Below are positions 1 to 5,709 of a stretch of DNA of 5,955 nucleotides, one piece after another. Made by a program: the position numbers and the translations under genes. A model generated the notes under the pieces. It made no database searches, was not told the DNA's origin, and saw only the letters and a list, made by a program, of their open reading frames with translations. Within the stretch, counting starts at the first letter, position 1. Each line of letters starts with the position of its first letter. Source of the DNA: an uncultured Alphaproteobacteria bacterium (lineage in GTDB: Bacteria > Pseudomonadota > Alphaproteobacteria > GCA-2731375). The stretch is taken from the NCBI GenBank assembly GCA_913049615.1, contig CAJWZI010000118.1, forward strand, positions 1-5,955, read 5' to 3'.

Positions 1-522
1 GCCTTGATCCGAGGCGTGGTGGGCCGCGTTTCGAAGCCCCGCGCAGATCAATATTACGAAGCGGGTCCGATCTCTACCGTAGCCGGTTATTACGCCAGTC
101 CTCGCCTGTGGCGCAACGCTGGCCTGGGGCCGGAAGACGTGGATGTTACCGGCTCTTACGACGCCTTTACCTTCACTACTATGTTGCAGTTGGAAGATTA
201 TGGCTTCTGCAAAAAGGGTGAGGGCGGCGACTATGTATCGAACGGCACTACGTTTCTGGGGGGAAGCCGGCCCAACAATACTTCCGGAGGACATTTGTGC
301 GAAGGTTACACTCACGGCATTGCCATGGTGGTTGAAAACGTGCGCCAATTGCGTCACGAAGCGGACGATAGTTGTTCCATTGGCCCTGATGGCAAACGGC
401 AGCACACCTATGACTATTCTGAAGGAGGCTGCCGTCAGGTCAGGGATGTGGAAATCAGTGCCAATTTGGGCTGGGCGACGCCGGGCACGGGTTCGGCCCT
501 GGTCATGCGGCGCGGCGTATAG
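1..522 (+). CDS. Thiolase-like / SCP2-type lipid-transfer protein, C-terminal part (5' truncated by window edge)
   Basis: The frame is open from base 1 to a TAG stop, giving 173 visible residues. Family members are roughly 380-400 residues, so over half, including the N-terminal thiolase domain, lies outside the window. The TTG at 4 is not a credible start. Visible landmarks are a YDAFTFTTMLQLEDYGFC block (residues 53-70), the GEGG motif (73-76), and the signature NNTSGGHLCEGYTHG (92-106), containing His98, Tyr103 and His105. The C-terminal strand ends in GTGSALVMRR. These mark the non-condensing thiolase / SCP2-thiolase-like group that includes the steroid side-chain aldolase Ltp2. The DUF35 gene starts 14 bp downstream, the usual partner of this group, so the two probably form a complex acting on an acyl-CoA. 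Whether it acts as thiolase or retro-aldolase depends on the missing N-terminal half (presence of the nucleophilic Cys). Family is secure; exact reaction is not. Confidence 0.9.
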   Translation, partial: ALIRGVVGRVSKPRADQYYEAGPISTVAGYYASPRLWRNAGLGPEDVDVTGSYDAFTFTTMLQLEDYGFCKKGEGGDYVSNGTTFLGGSRPNNTSGGHLCEGYTHGIAMVVENVRQLRHEADDSCSIGPDGKRQHTYDYSEGGCRQVRDVEISANLGWATPGTGSALVMRRGV

Positions 523-536
523 GGAAGGTTAAGATT

Positions 537-1064
537 ATGTCAGAAACCATCGTTAACGAATATCTGGGCATGACCCTACAAATTGATCACTTAGACCACG
601 CCAACCTGACCTATTTTCAGCACTGCACCAATCACCAATTTCATTTGCAGAAGTGTGATGATTGCGGCCTGATCCGTTATCCGGTCAGCGAAGGTTGCTC
701 CTGGTGCGGCAGTTCCAGAGCCAACTGGACAGAGGTGGAGGGCAAGGGCACGGTGCATAGTTACACTGAGATCCACCACGCCATTCAGCCAGCCTTTAAA
801 TCATTCGTCCCCTACATGGTGTTGTTGGTGGACCTGGATACGCAAAAAGGTCGCCCGACAGAACATGAGGCCCTGCGTATTATTGGAAATCTGGTTATAC
901 CCGACGGGACCCTCGCTCCACCCGAGATGGTGGCAAGCGTCGGCATCGGCAGCCGGGTGCGCATGGTTTTCACAGACGTCGGCGATGGCGTCTCCTTGCC
1001 GCAATGGACCTCGGACGAGGGCGCAGAACAATCGGAAACACCGTGGCGCTATCCAGCGGAATAA
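537..1064 (+). CDS. DUF35 zinc-ribbon / OB-fold protein (thiolase or aldolase partner, ChsH2/MaoC-partner type)
   Basis: A 175-residue protein with the two-part DUF35 layout. The N-terminal helix (about 18-36) is followed by a rubredoxin-like zinc ribbon with C40-x2-C43 and C54-x2-C57. An acyl-CoA-binding OB fold then covers about 64-157 (GKGTVHSYTEIHHA at 69-82, VPYMVLLVDLD at 91-101, IGSRVRMVF at 137-145, closing LPQW at 154-157). DUF35 proteins are obligate or stimulatory partners of thiolase-fold enzymes; in steroid side-chain degradation the DUF35 part pairs with Ltp2 to form an active aldolase. All four cysteines are present, so zinc binding is expected. It is a free-standing DUF35 with no fused MaoC hydratase domain. 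The ATG at 537 has GGAAGG (523-528) 8 bases upstream, right behind the previous stop. The partner is inferred from adjacency; the protein is cytoplasmic with no membrane segment. Confidence 0.92.
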   Translation: MSETIVNEYLGMTLQIDHLDHANLTYFQHCTNHQFHLQKCDDCGLIRYPVSEGCSWCGSSRANWTEVEGKGTVHSYTEIHHAIQPAFKSFVPYMVLLVDLDTQKGRPTEHEALRIIGNLVIPDGTLAPPEMVASVGIGSRVRMVFTDVGDGVSLPQWTSDEGAEQSETPWRYPAE

Positions 1065-1068
1065 GGAG
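1063..1068 (+). promoter_or_regulatory. Shine-Dalgarno AAGGAG of the SDR gene, overlapping the upstream stop
   Basis: AAGGAG overlaps the TAA stop of the DUF35 gene (1062-1064) and lies 8 bases before the ATG at 1077. It is the strongest ribosome-binding site in the + strand block, and it fixes the SDR start. The arrangement implies that ribosomes finishing the DUF35 gene re-initiate on the SDR. Confidence 0.75.
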
Positions 1069-1076
1069 TACATCTG

Positions 1077-1871
1077 ATGGGACGTTTGGACGGCAAGGTG
1101 GCAATTGTTACCGGTGCAGCGCCGCGGGGTGAAGGCATCGGCAATGGAAGTGCCATGGCCATACTGATGGCACGAGAGGGCGCCAAGGTTCTGTTGGTCA
1201 ACCGCTCTGTCGAACGAGCCGAAGGCCTGGCCGAGAAGATCGCCGGAGAGGGTGGCGAAGCCTCGGCTTTTGCTGCAGATGTGACTAAGACTGATGATGT
1301 GGCCGCCATGGCCGAGGCGGTCATGTTGCGTCATGGCCGCTTGGATATCCTGTGCAACAATGTGGGAGTTGGCGCCGGCGCCGGGCCAAACCGGGTGGAG
1401 GACGTCACCGACGAAATATGGGATACCCTAGTTAAGATCAATATTACCTCGGCCATGAAATGCAGCCGTGTCGTGGTGCCGCTGATGCGGGAGTCCGGCG
1501 GCGGTTCTATCATTAATGTTTCCTCCATCGCTGGCGCGGTCGGTTTAATGGGAAGTCCGGGTGCTGCGGCCTACGCGACCATGAAATCCGCTACGCACGG
1601 TTTGACCCTGTCCACTGCCGCCGATTACGCCACAGAAGGTATACGCTGCAACTGCATCATCATCGGATCCGTCTCGACACCGCTTGTAGCCCACTATGGC
1701 GAGGAATACCGTCAGCGACGCATCGAAATGGTGCCCATGCAGACTGAGGGCACCGGTTGGGACGTAGGCTGGGCAGCGGTCTATCTTGCCTCGGACGAGG
1801 CACGCTGGGTCACCGGCATTATGCTGCCTGTGGACGGCGGTCTTTGTGCGTTGAGAGCGTGGCCAAGATAA
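1077..1871 (+). CDS. Short-chain dehydrogenase/reductase (classical SDR, Rossmann fold)
   Basis: 264 residues, a typical length for a classical SDR. The nucleotide-binding loop T12-G13...G20-I21-G22 is longer than the usual TGxxxGxG (TGAAPRGEGIG). It is followed by Asp68 (DVT), NNVG at 94-97, Asn122 of the catalytic tetrad, Ser149/Ser150, the Y166-x3-K170 pair, and PVDGG at 251-255. Asn42-Arg43 after the second strand, in place of an acidic residue, weakly favours NADP(H). In this operon it most plausibly oxidises a hydroxyacyl-CoA or reduces a ketoacyl-CoA made or used by the thiolase-DUF35 pair; substrate is inferred only. The segment MQTEGTGWDVGWAAVYLASDEA (221-242, in two blocks around WDVG) looks like a subfamily signature, in the lid region where SDRs contact substrate. 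The final eight residues after the last Gly-rich turn (CALRAWPR) are basic. Stop overlaps the next ATG by one base. Confidence 0.93.
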   Translation: MGRLDGKVAIVTGAAPRGEGIGNGSAMAILMAREGAKVLLVNRSVERAEGLAEKIAGEGGEASAFAADVTKTDDVAAMAEAVMLRHGRLDILCNNVGVGAGAGPNRVEDVTDEIWDTLVKINITSAMKCSRVVVPLMRESGGGSIINVSSIAGAVGLMGSPGAAAYATMKSATHGLTLSTAADYATEGIRCNCIIIGSVSTPLVAHYGEEYRQRRIEMVPMQTEGTGWDVGWAAVYLASDEARWVTGIMLPVDGGLCALRAWPR

Positions 1872-1873
1872 TG
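1869..1873 (+). promoter_or_regulatory. TAATG stop-start overlap coupling the SDR and SBP-like genes
   Basis: The SDR stop TAA (1869-1871) shares its last A with the ATG of the next gene (1871-1873). No good Shine-Dalgarno precedes this ATG; the nearest purine stretch, GAGAG at 1853-1857, is 13 bases away. Translation of the second gene is therefore probably coupled to termination of the SDR. An in-frame GTG at 1859 would add only four residues (VAKI). Confidence 0.6.
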
Positions 1874-2599
1874 TCGGAAGCCGTCAAAGCAGAGCTTGTT
1901 CCCAACGGCGTTCTGCGTGCGGGGATCAACCTATCGAACCCGCTTTTAGTCACAGACGAAGCATCCAATGGCGATCCGCTTGGGGTATCGCCCGATATGG
2001 CGCGGGCCATCGCCGATCGTTTGGATGTGGCGGTCAAATATGTTCCCTTCCCCTCACCCGGTGCCCTGGCCGATGCCATTAGTGACGATGTCTATGACAT
2101 CGGGTTGATCGCTGCCGAACCAGCCCGCGCGAAGACCATCGCGTTTACATCTGCATATGTAGAAATAGAGGCAACCTATTTGGTGCCAGACGGCTCCTCC
2201 CTGAAGACCATTGCGGATGTGGACCATCACGGCATAAGAATTGCCGTATCAGAGCGCAGTGCCTACGACCTCTACCTCACGCGCACTCTACAACATGCCG
2301 AACTAGTCCGGGCGAAAGGCCTGGGTGGAGCCTTAGAGCTATACAAAGGAGAAAAACTAGACGCCCTAGCCGGCCTACGCCCGGCCCTCAACGAGGACGT
2401 CAAGAAACTGCCTGGCACAGTGATTTTGGACGGTCGATATACAACCGTGCAGCAGGCAATCGGGACCCAAATTAGAAATATCGCCTCCGCCGCATTCCTG
2501 CAGGATTTTGTGACCGAGGCAATTGGCAATGGCCTAGTCGCTAGGTTCATCAAAAAACACGGCGTCGAAGGCCGCCTGCTTGTCGCCAGCAATAATTAA
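1871..2599 (+). CDS. Solute-binding-protein-fold protein (SBP_bac_3 type) without signal peptide
   Basis: 242 residues from the ATG overlapping the SDR stop. The fold is that of amino-acid-type periplasmic binding proteins: first strand GVLRAGINL (13-21), PLGVSPDMARAIADRL (36-51), YDIGLIAAEPAR (75-86), IAFTSAY (90-96), second lobe from IRIAVS (122-127), return to lobe 1 near 195-230. The open frame reaches 1757, but the added residues are Arg/Gly-rich, encoded inside the SDR, and show no hydrophobic core, so neither start gives a signal peptide or lipobox. Aligned by eye on R-x3-IAFT, Arg86 matches the ligand-carboxylate Arg77 of HisJ. The position of the amine-binding Asp161 appears to be Leu169. 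This suggests a carboxylate ligand without an alpha-amino group, or a catalytic derivative such as the cyclohexadienyl/arogenate dehydratase branch of the fold. No permease or ATPase gene is nearby. Similar signal-less proteins occur in Alphaproteobacteria as far as I recall; their role is unknown to me. Fold is confident, function is not. Confidence 0.85.
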   Translation: MSEAVKAELVPNGVLRAGINLSNPLLVTDEASNGDPLGVSPDMARAIADRLDVAVKYVPFPSPGALADAISDDVYDIGLIAAEPARAKTIAFTSAYVEIEATYLVPDGSSLKTIADVDHHGIRIAVSERSAYDLYLTRTLQHAELVRAKGLGGALELYKGEKLDALAGLRPALNEDVKKLPGTVILDGRYTTVQQAIGTQIRNIASAAFLQDFVTEAIGNGLVARFIKKHGVEGRLLVASNN

Positions 2600-2727
2600 G
2601 CAGCGCGCAGTTCGCGGCAGCAATCATTCGCTATTACTTTCGGCCCAGGCCCTGGACACGTTCCAAACTCACCCTGAATATCAACCATCGAAGGACCTTA
2701 ACGAACCTTTCGTCACAACAAACGAAG
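2600..2727. other. Convergent intergenic gap between the two operons
   Basis: 128 bp separate the stop of the SBP-like gene (+) from the stop of the acyl-CoA synthetase (-). A short inverted repeat, ACGAA-CCT-TTCGT at 2701-2713, and the tight palindrome CCAGG-C-CCTGG near 2645-2655 are present. Neither is followed by a T-run in either direction. No intrinsic terminator can be called, so termination here may be Rho-dependent or the two transcripts may overlap. Confidence 0.5.
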
Positions 2728-4242
2728 TCAATCCCGAGGAATTTGGTGTTTCAGTACTTTGCCAGTGGCGTTGTGTGGCAGTTCGTCAAAGAACCGCACC
2801 TGTTTTGGAACCTTGTAACGGGCCAATTTGTCGTTGCAGTGGCTGATAACTGCCTCTTCGTTTAGGTTTGCGCCGCCTTTCAAGACCACGCAGGCCCGAC
2901 CGACCTCACCCCATTTTTCGTCTGCCACACCAATCACGGCGTTCTCCAGAATGCCGTCCATTTCATAGATCACGTTCTCTATCTCCACAGGGTAAACGTT
3001 CTCACCGCCTGAGATGAACATGTCCTTTGTGCGGTCGACGATGTAATAATATCCGTCCTCGTCCTGGCGAGTGACATCACCCGTATGGAACCAGCCATTG
3101 GTGAAAAACTCGTCGCGTTGGTCCTCTTTATTCCAATAGCCCGGTGTGACTGTAGGGCCCTTGATCATCAATTCACCGCTTTCGCCCAGTGGCACGGAAT
3201 TGCCTTGTTTGTCCCAGATATCGAGGGTGACATACATAGGCGGCAAACCAGATGAACCCACCTTGGCGAGAGCCTGATCCGGCGACAACATGAGGCCCAG
3301 AGGCCCCGTCTCAGTCATGCCCCAACCCTGCTGCAGCTTGATGTGCTTCCTACCGAATTCCTCAATCAAGGCCAGGGGCGCTGCGGCGCCACCGATGCCG
3401 AGGCATTCAATATGCGAGAGATCCGCCTCGGCGAAGCCAGGTTCGTTGGCCATCATCAAGAAATTCGTGGGCACTCCGAACATATGGGTTATACGCAATT
3501 CCTTGTCGGACAACAGCTCCAGGAAATGTTTTGGATCAAATTCCCGTAACACCACGTTGGTGCCGCCGGTATGGAACGTGGGGTTGGCATAAACGTTCAG
3601 CCCGCCGGTATGGAAAGTAGGTAAAAAAACGATATTTTTTGAGGATTCGGTTAAGGACATGGTCATCGCGCAGTGCACCGAATTGAAAACTGCCATCTGA
3701 TATGTCATGCGAGCGCCCTTAGGCCGCCCCGTGGTGCCAGATGTGTACATAATGGTCCAGGTATCGGGAAGGTCCATGGGCACAATATCCAAGTCCCTCG
3801 TCGCCCTAGCCAGTCCGGTTTCATAATCGCTGTCACTACCATTGTTCAACGTGATGCGATGAGGAATGCCGCAAAGTTTCTGTATCTCCTGGCATTGCGA
3901 GGCGAATTCAATACCGTGGACAAGAACCTTGGGTGCACCGTCGTTGCAAATGTATTCCAATTCTGCCACGGCCAATCGCCAATTCAGCGGCATGAAAATG
4001 GCGCCCAGGCGCCTGCAGGCAAACTGAATTTCGAAAACGTCTGTGTCGTTGTGGCAGACCACCGCAATTCGATCTCCGCGCTTCACTCCTAGGGAATCGC
4101 GAAAATAGACCGCCGCCTTGGTAATGCGCACGTCCAGTTCCGCATAGGTGTAGGCACGGTCCGATGCTAGATCCACCAGGGCCTGCTTGCCCGGCGAAAA
4201 CGTGGCGTGGTGGCGGATCCAATCTTCGGCGGGATAATTCAT
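2728..4242 (-). CDS. AMP-forming acyl-CoA synthetase (fatty/aromatic acid-CoA ligase, ANL superfamily)
   Basis: 504 residues, full length for a soluble acyl-CoA ligase, which converts a carboxylic acid, ATP and CoA into acyl-CoA, AMP and PPi. Landmarks in order are the phosphate loop YTSGTTGRPKG (166-176), LPTFHTGG (207-214), GWGMTET (306-312), the HTGD block (386-389), and the hinge/adenine-contact motif from D403-R404 through SGGENVYPVEIE (411-422). The C-terminal catalytic Lys495 lies in NATGKVLK (491-498). All residues needed for both half-reactions are there. ATG at 4240-4242 is preceded by AGGAAG (on the - strand, 4254-4249) at 6 bases. It lies 24 bp behind the EVE gene, so it is likely the last gene of the gpsA transcript. 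It is not N-terminally extended and has no membrane segment. Substrate chain type cannot be read from motifs; supplying acyl-CoA to the convergent thiolase operon is a reasonable guess. Confidence 0.94.
   Translation of the reverse strand: MNYPAEDWIRHHATFSPGKQALVDLASDRAYTYAELDVRITKAAVYFRDSLGVKRGDRIAVVCHNDTDVFEIQFACRRLGAIFMPLNWRLAVAELEYICNDGAPKVLVHGIEFASQCQEIQKLCGIPHRITLNNGSDSDYETGLARATRDLDIVPMDLPDTWTIMYTSGTTGRPKGARMTYQMAVFNSVHCAMTMSLTESSKNIVFLPTFHTGGLNVYANPTFHTGGTNVVLREFDPKHFLELLSDKELRITHMFGVPTNFLMMANEPGFAEADLSHIECLGIGGAAAPLALIEEFGRKHIKLQQGWGMTETGPLGLMLSPDQALAKVGSSGLPPMYVTLDIWDKQGNSVPLGESGELMIKGPTVTPGYWNKEDQRDEFFTNGWFHTGDVTRQDEDGYYYIVDRTKDMFISGGENVYPVEIENVIYEMDGILENAVIGVADEKWGEVGRACVVLKGGANLNEEAVISHCNDKLARYKVPKQVRFFDELPHNATGKVLKHQIPRD
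3563..3621. repeat. Imperfect 20-bp direct repeat inside the acyl-CoA synthetase gene
   Basis: Bases 3563-3582 and 3602-3621 match at 18 of 20 positions (the first 14 are identical) with an offset of 39 bp, exactly 13 codons. In the protein this gives PTFHTGG twice, at residues 208-214 and 221-227. The first copy is the normal family motif; the second position is usually a less similar His-Ala-Gly-Gly-like segment as I recall it. The repeat is in frame and does not disrupt the enzyme. Confidence 0.6.
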
Positions 4243-4266
4243 GACGATCTTCCTGTTGTCAAAAAT

Positions 4267-4686
4267 CTAAACCTTAAGACCGCCCATGCGGCAAATGATT
4301 TTCCAGCTATTAGTGTCCACCGGTTGTACCGACAACCGGGAATTGGTAACCAGGGGTAGCTCCATCAAGCGTTCGTCTGCCTTGACCTCGGCCAGGGTGA
4401 CCGGATTTGGAAAAGGTTCCATCGCGCGCACGTCGACCATGCCAAACGTGCCCTTGGGATCGGTGGGGTCCAGATACCATAACTTGCAAACCTCGACGAT
4501 ACCCATAATCCGTTTTTCATTCACCGAATGATAGAAGAACCCCTTGTCGCCGATCTTCATGGCCTTCATGTTGTTACCGGCCTGATGGTTGCGCACGCCA
4601 TCCCATTCCGCGCCCCTTTTGCCTTCCTTGACCTGGTCGTCCCAACTCCAAGCGCCTGGCTCTGATTTAAATAACCAATAGTTCAT
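4267..4686 (-). CDS. EVE-domain protein (THYN1-like, PUA-related fold)
   Basis: 139 residues, essentially one EVE domain end to end. Family hallmarks are the N-terminal YWLFKSEP (3-10), WSWDDQ (13-18), WDGVRNHQAGNNM (28-40), GDKGFFYHS (46-54), GIVEV (62-66), SRLSVQPV (116-123), and the closing WKIICRMGG (128-136). EVE domains are PUA-related and, where studied, bind modified bases in DNA or RNA; a free-standing domain like this probably reads or binds a modified nucleic acid in the cytoplasm, though its ligand is unknown. The aromatic and basic pocket-lining residues (Trp4, Trp28, Arg32, Asn33) are retained. The open frame extends to a GTG at 4698, but the ATG at 4686 is preferred because its Shine-Dalgarno lies exactly in that extension and family members begin with MxYWLFKSEP. 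It sits 30 bp after gpsA, a neighbour pairing I associate with Alphaproteobacteria. Confidence 0.93.
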   Translation of the reverse strand: MNYWLFKSEPGAWSWDDQVKEGKRGAEWDGVRNHQAGNNMKAMKIGDKGFFYHSVNEKRIMGIVEVCKLWYLDPTDPKGTFGMVDVRAMEPFPNPVTLAEVKADERLMELPLVTNSRLSVQPVDTNSWKIICRMGGLKV

Positions 4687-4688
4687 GA

Positions 4689-4696
4689 CTTCTCCC
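4689..4696 (-). promoter_or_regulatory. Shine-Dalgarno GGGAGAAG that decides the EVE-gene start
   Basis: Read on the - strand, GGGAGAAG ends 2 bases before the ATG at 4686, with its GGAG core 5 bases away. It occupies what would be codons 1-3 of a longer frame beginning at GTG 4698. This makes the longer start unlikely. Confidence 0.7.
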
Positions 4697-4716
4697 ACAA
4701 TACATTGCTTAGTGAT

Positions 4717-5709
4717 TTATCCGCGTTCCGCTCGATAAGGCCGTTGCAGCAGCGTCTGAATAGTCTGATCCAGGTTCGCATATTGGTTCAGGATCGCGTC
4801 GACAGCGGAACAAATGGGCATTTCGATATCCAGCGGTCCTATATGATCGACGATGGCGCCAGCGGTTAACGAACCTTCCGCCACCGACTGGCGTTCGGCC
4901 ACGACTTCTGCCATTGTGCGGCCTTTTCCCAGTTCCGCGCCCAAGGACATGTTGCGGGATAGCAGAGAATTACAAGTCAGGGCTAGATCACCCAAGCCCG
5001 ACAGTCCCATTAGGGTTTCCGGACGCCCGCCTCGCAAAGCGCCGTAGCGCATCACTTCCGCCAAGCCCCGGGTCATCAGGGCGGCGCGGGCATTGTCCCC
5101 CATGCGGCGTCCTTTGACGATGCCGCAGGCGATGGCCAAAACATTTTTCACCGCGCCGCCAATCTGGGTGCCGATAACATCGTCTGTCCAATAAGGCCGG
5201 AAGTGCGGTTGGCCAATAGTCTCAACCAGCCTGGCGCCTAAATTCTCGTCAGCACATGCCAGCGTAACCGCAGTAGGCATTCCTTTGGCCACCTCGATGG
5301 CGAAGGTCGGTCCGGATAGAACGGCTACCGGATTGTCCGGCAGGGTTTCCGCTAGTACTTCGCTCATGAGGGCATGGCTACCTTTTTCGATACCCTTGGC
5401 ACAAATCACAACCGGCAAGCCAGGTTTTAGATGTTCGGCTAATTCTTTCGCAACGGGTCGTAGAAATTGTGCTGGTGTCACCAGGAGCATGACATCCGTT
5501 GTCGCCGCTTCCGCTAAGTCTGATGTCGCTTTCAAGTTTCTGTTTAAGAGAACATTGGGCAAATAGATGTCGTTACTATGGCTGCCGTTGATGGCCGCAA
5601 CCACCTCTGCCTCACGGGCCCAAATCTTCGTAAGCCGTCCCGTCGCCGCCAGCATCTGTGCCAGCGCCGTGCCCCAGGCACCACCGCCAATGACACTTAC
5701 CGAATCCAT
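4717..5709 (-). CDS. gpsA: NAD(P)+-dependent glycerol-3-phosphate dehydrogenase
   Basis: 330 residues, the normal length. The enzyme interconverts dihydroxyacetone phosphate and sn-glycerol 3-phosphate with NAD(P)H, supplying the backbone for phospholipid synthesis. The N-terminal Rossmann domain begins immediately with GGGAWGTALA (8-17). Then come VTPAQ (77-81), CAKGIEKG (103-110), and SGPTFAIEVAKGMPTAV (132-148), which is diagnostic for GpsA. The catalytic lysine is Lys188 in GGAVKNVLAIACGIVKG (184-200), followed by DNARAALMTRGLAE (205-218) and GLSGLGDLALTC (235-246). The C-terminal helical domain is intact. ATG at 5709 is chosen because it places the dinucleotide loop at the usual distance; its Shine-Dalgarno is weak (GGGAT about 9 bases upstream, GAGG too close). 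It is the first gene of a likely gpsA-EVE-ligase transcript. Cytoplasmic; no frameshift or missing motif seen. Confidence 0.97.
   Translation of the reverse strand: MDSVSVIGGGAWGTALAQMLAATGRLTKIWAREAEVVAAINGSHSNDIYLPNVLLNRNLKATSDLAEAATTDVMLLVTPAQFLRPVAKELAEHLKPGLPVVICAKGIEKGSHALMSEVLAETLPDNPVAVLSGPTFAIEVAKGMPTAVTLACADENLGARLVETIGQPHFRPYWTDDVIGTQIGGAVKNVLAIACGIVKGRRMGDNARAALMTRGLAEVMRYGALRGGRPETLMGLSGLGDLALTCNSLLSRNMSLGAELGKGRTMAEVVAERQSVAEGSLTAGAIVDHIGPLDIEMPICSAVDAILNQYANLDQTIQTLLQRPYRAERG

Noticed and set aside
801..1334. 177-codon open frame on the - strand
   Set aside because: Lies entirely opposite the DUF35 and SDR genes, whose family motifs are clear; no Shine-Dalgarno or recognisable domain. 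Shadow frame.
1757..1870. N-terminal extension of the SBP-like protein as a possible signal peptide
   Set aside because: The extension is encoded within the SDR, is Arg/Gly-rich with no hydrophobic core, and there is a better start overlapping the SDR stop.
2699..2715. Small hairpin in the convergent gap as a bidirectional terminator
   Set aside because: Stem is only 5-7 pairs, AT-rich, and no T-run follows on either strand.
2580..2846. 88-codon + strand frame spanning the convergent gap
   Set aside because: Overlaps the ends of both flanking genes, low-complexity sense, no ribosome-binding site and no recognisable motif.
3673..4092. 139-codon + strand frame
   Set aside because: Antisense to the acyl-CoA synthetase in the region encoding its conserved phosphate loop; composition is explained by the opposite strand.
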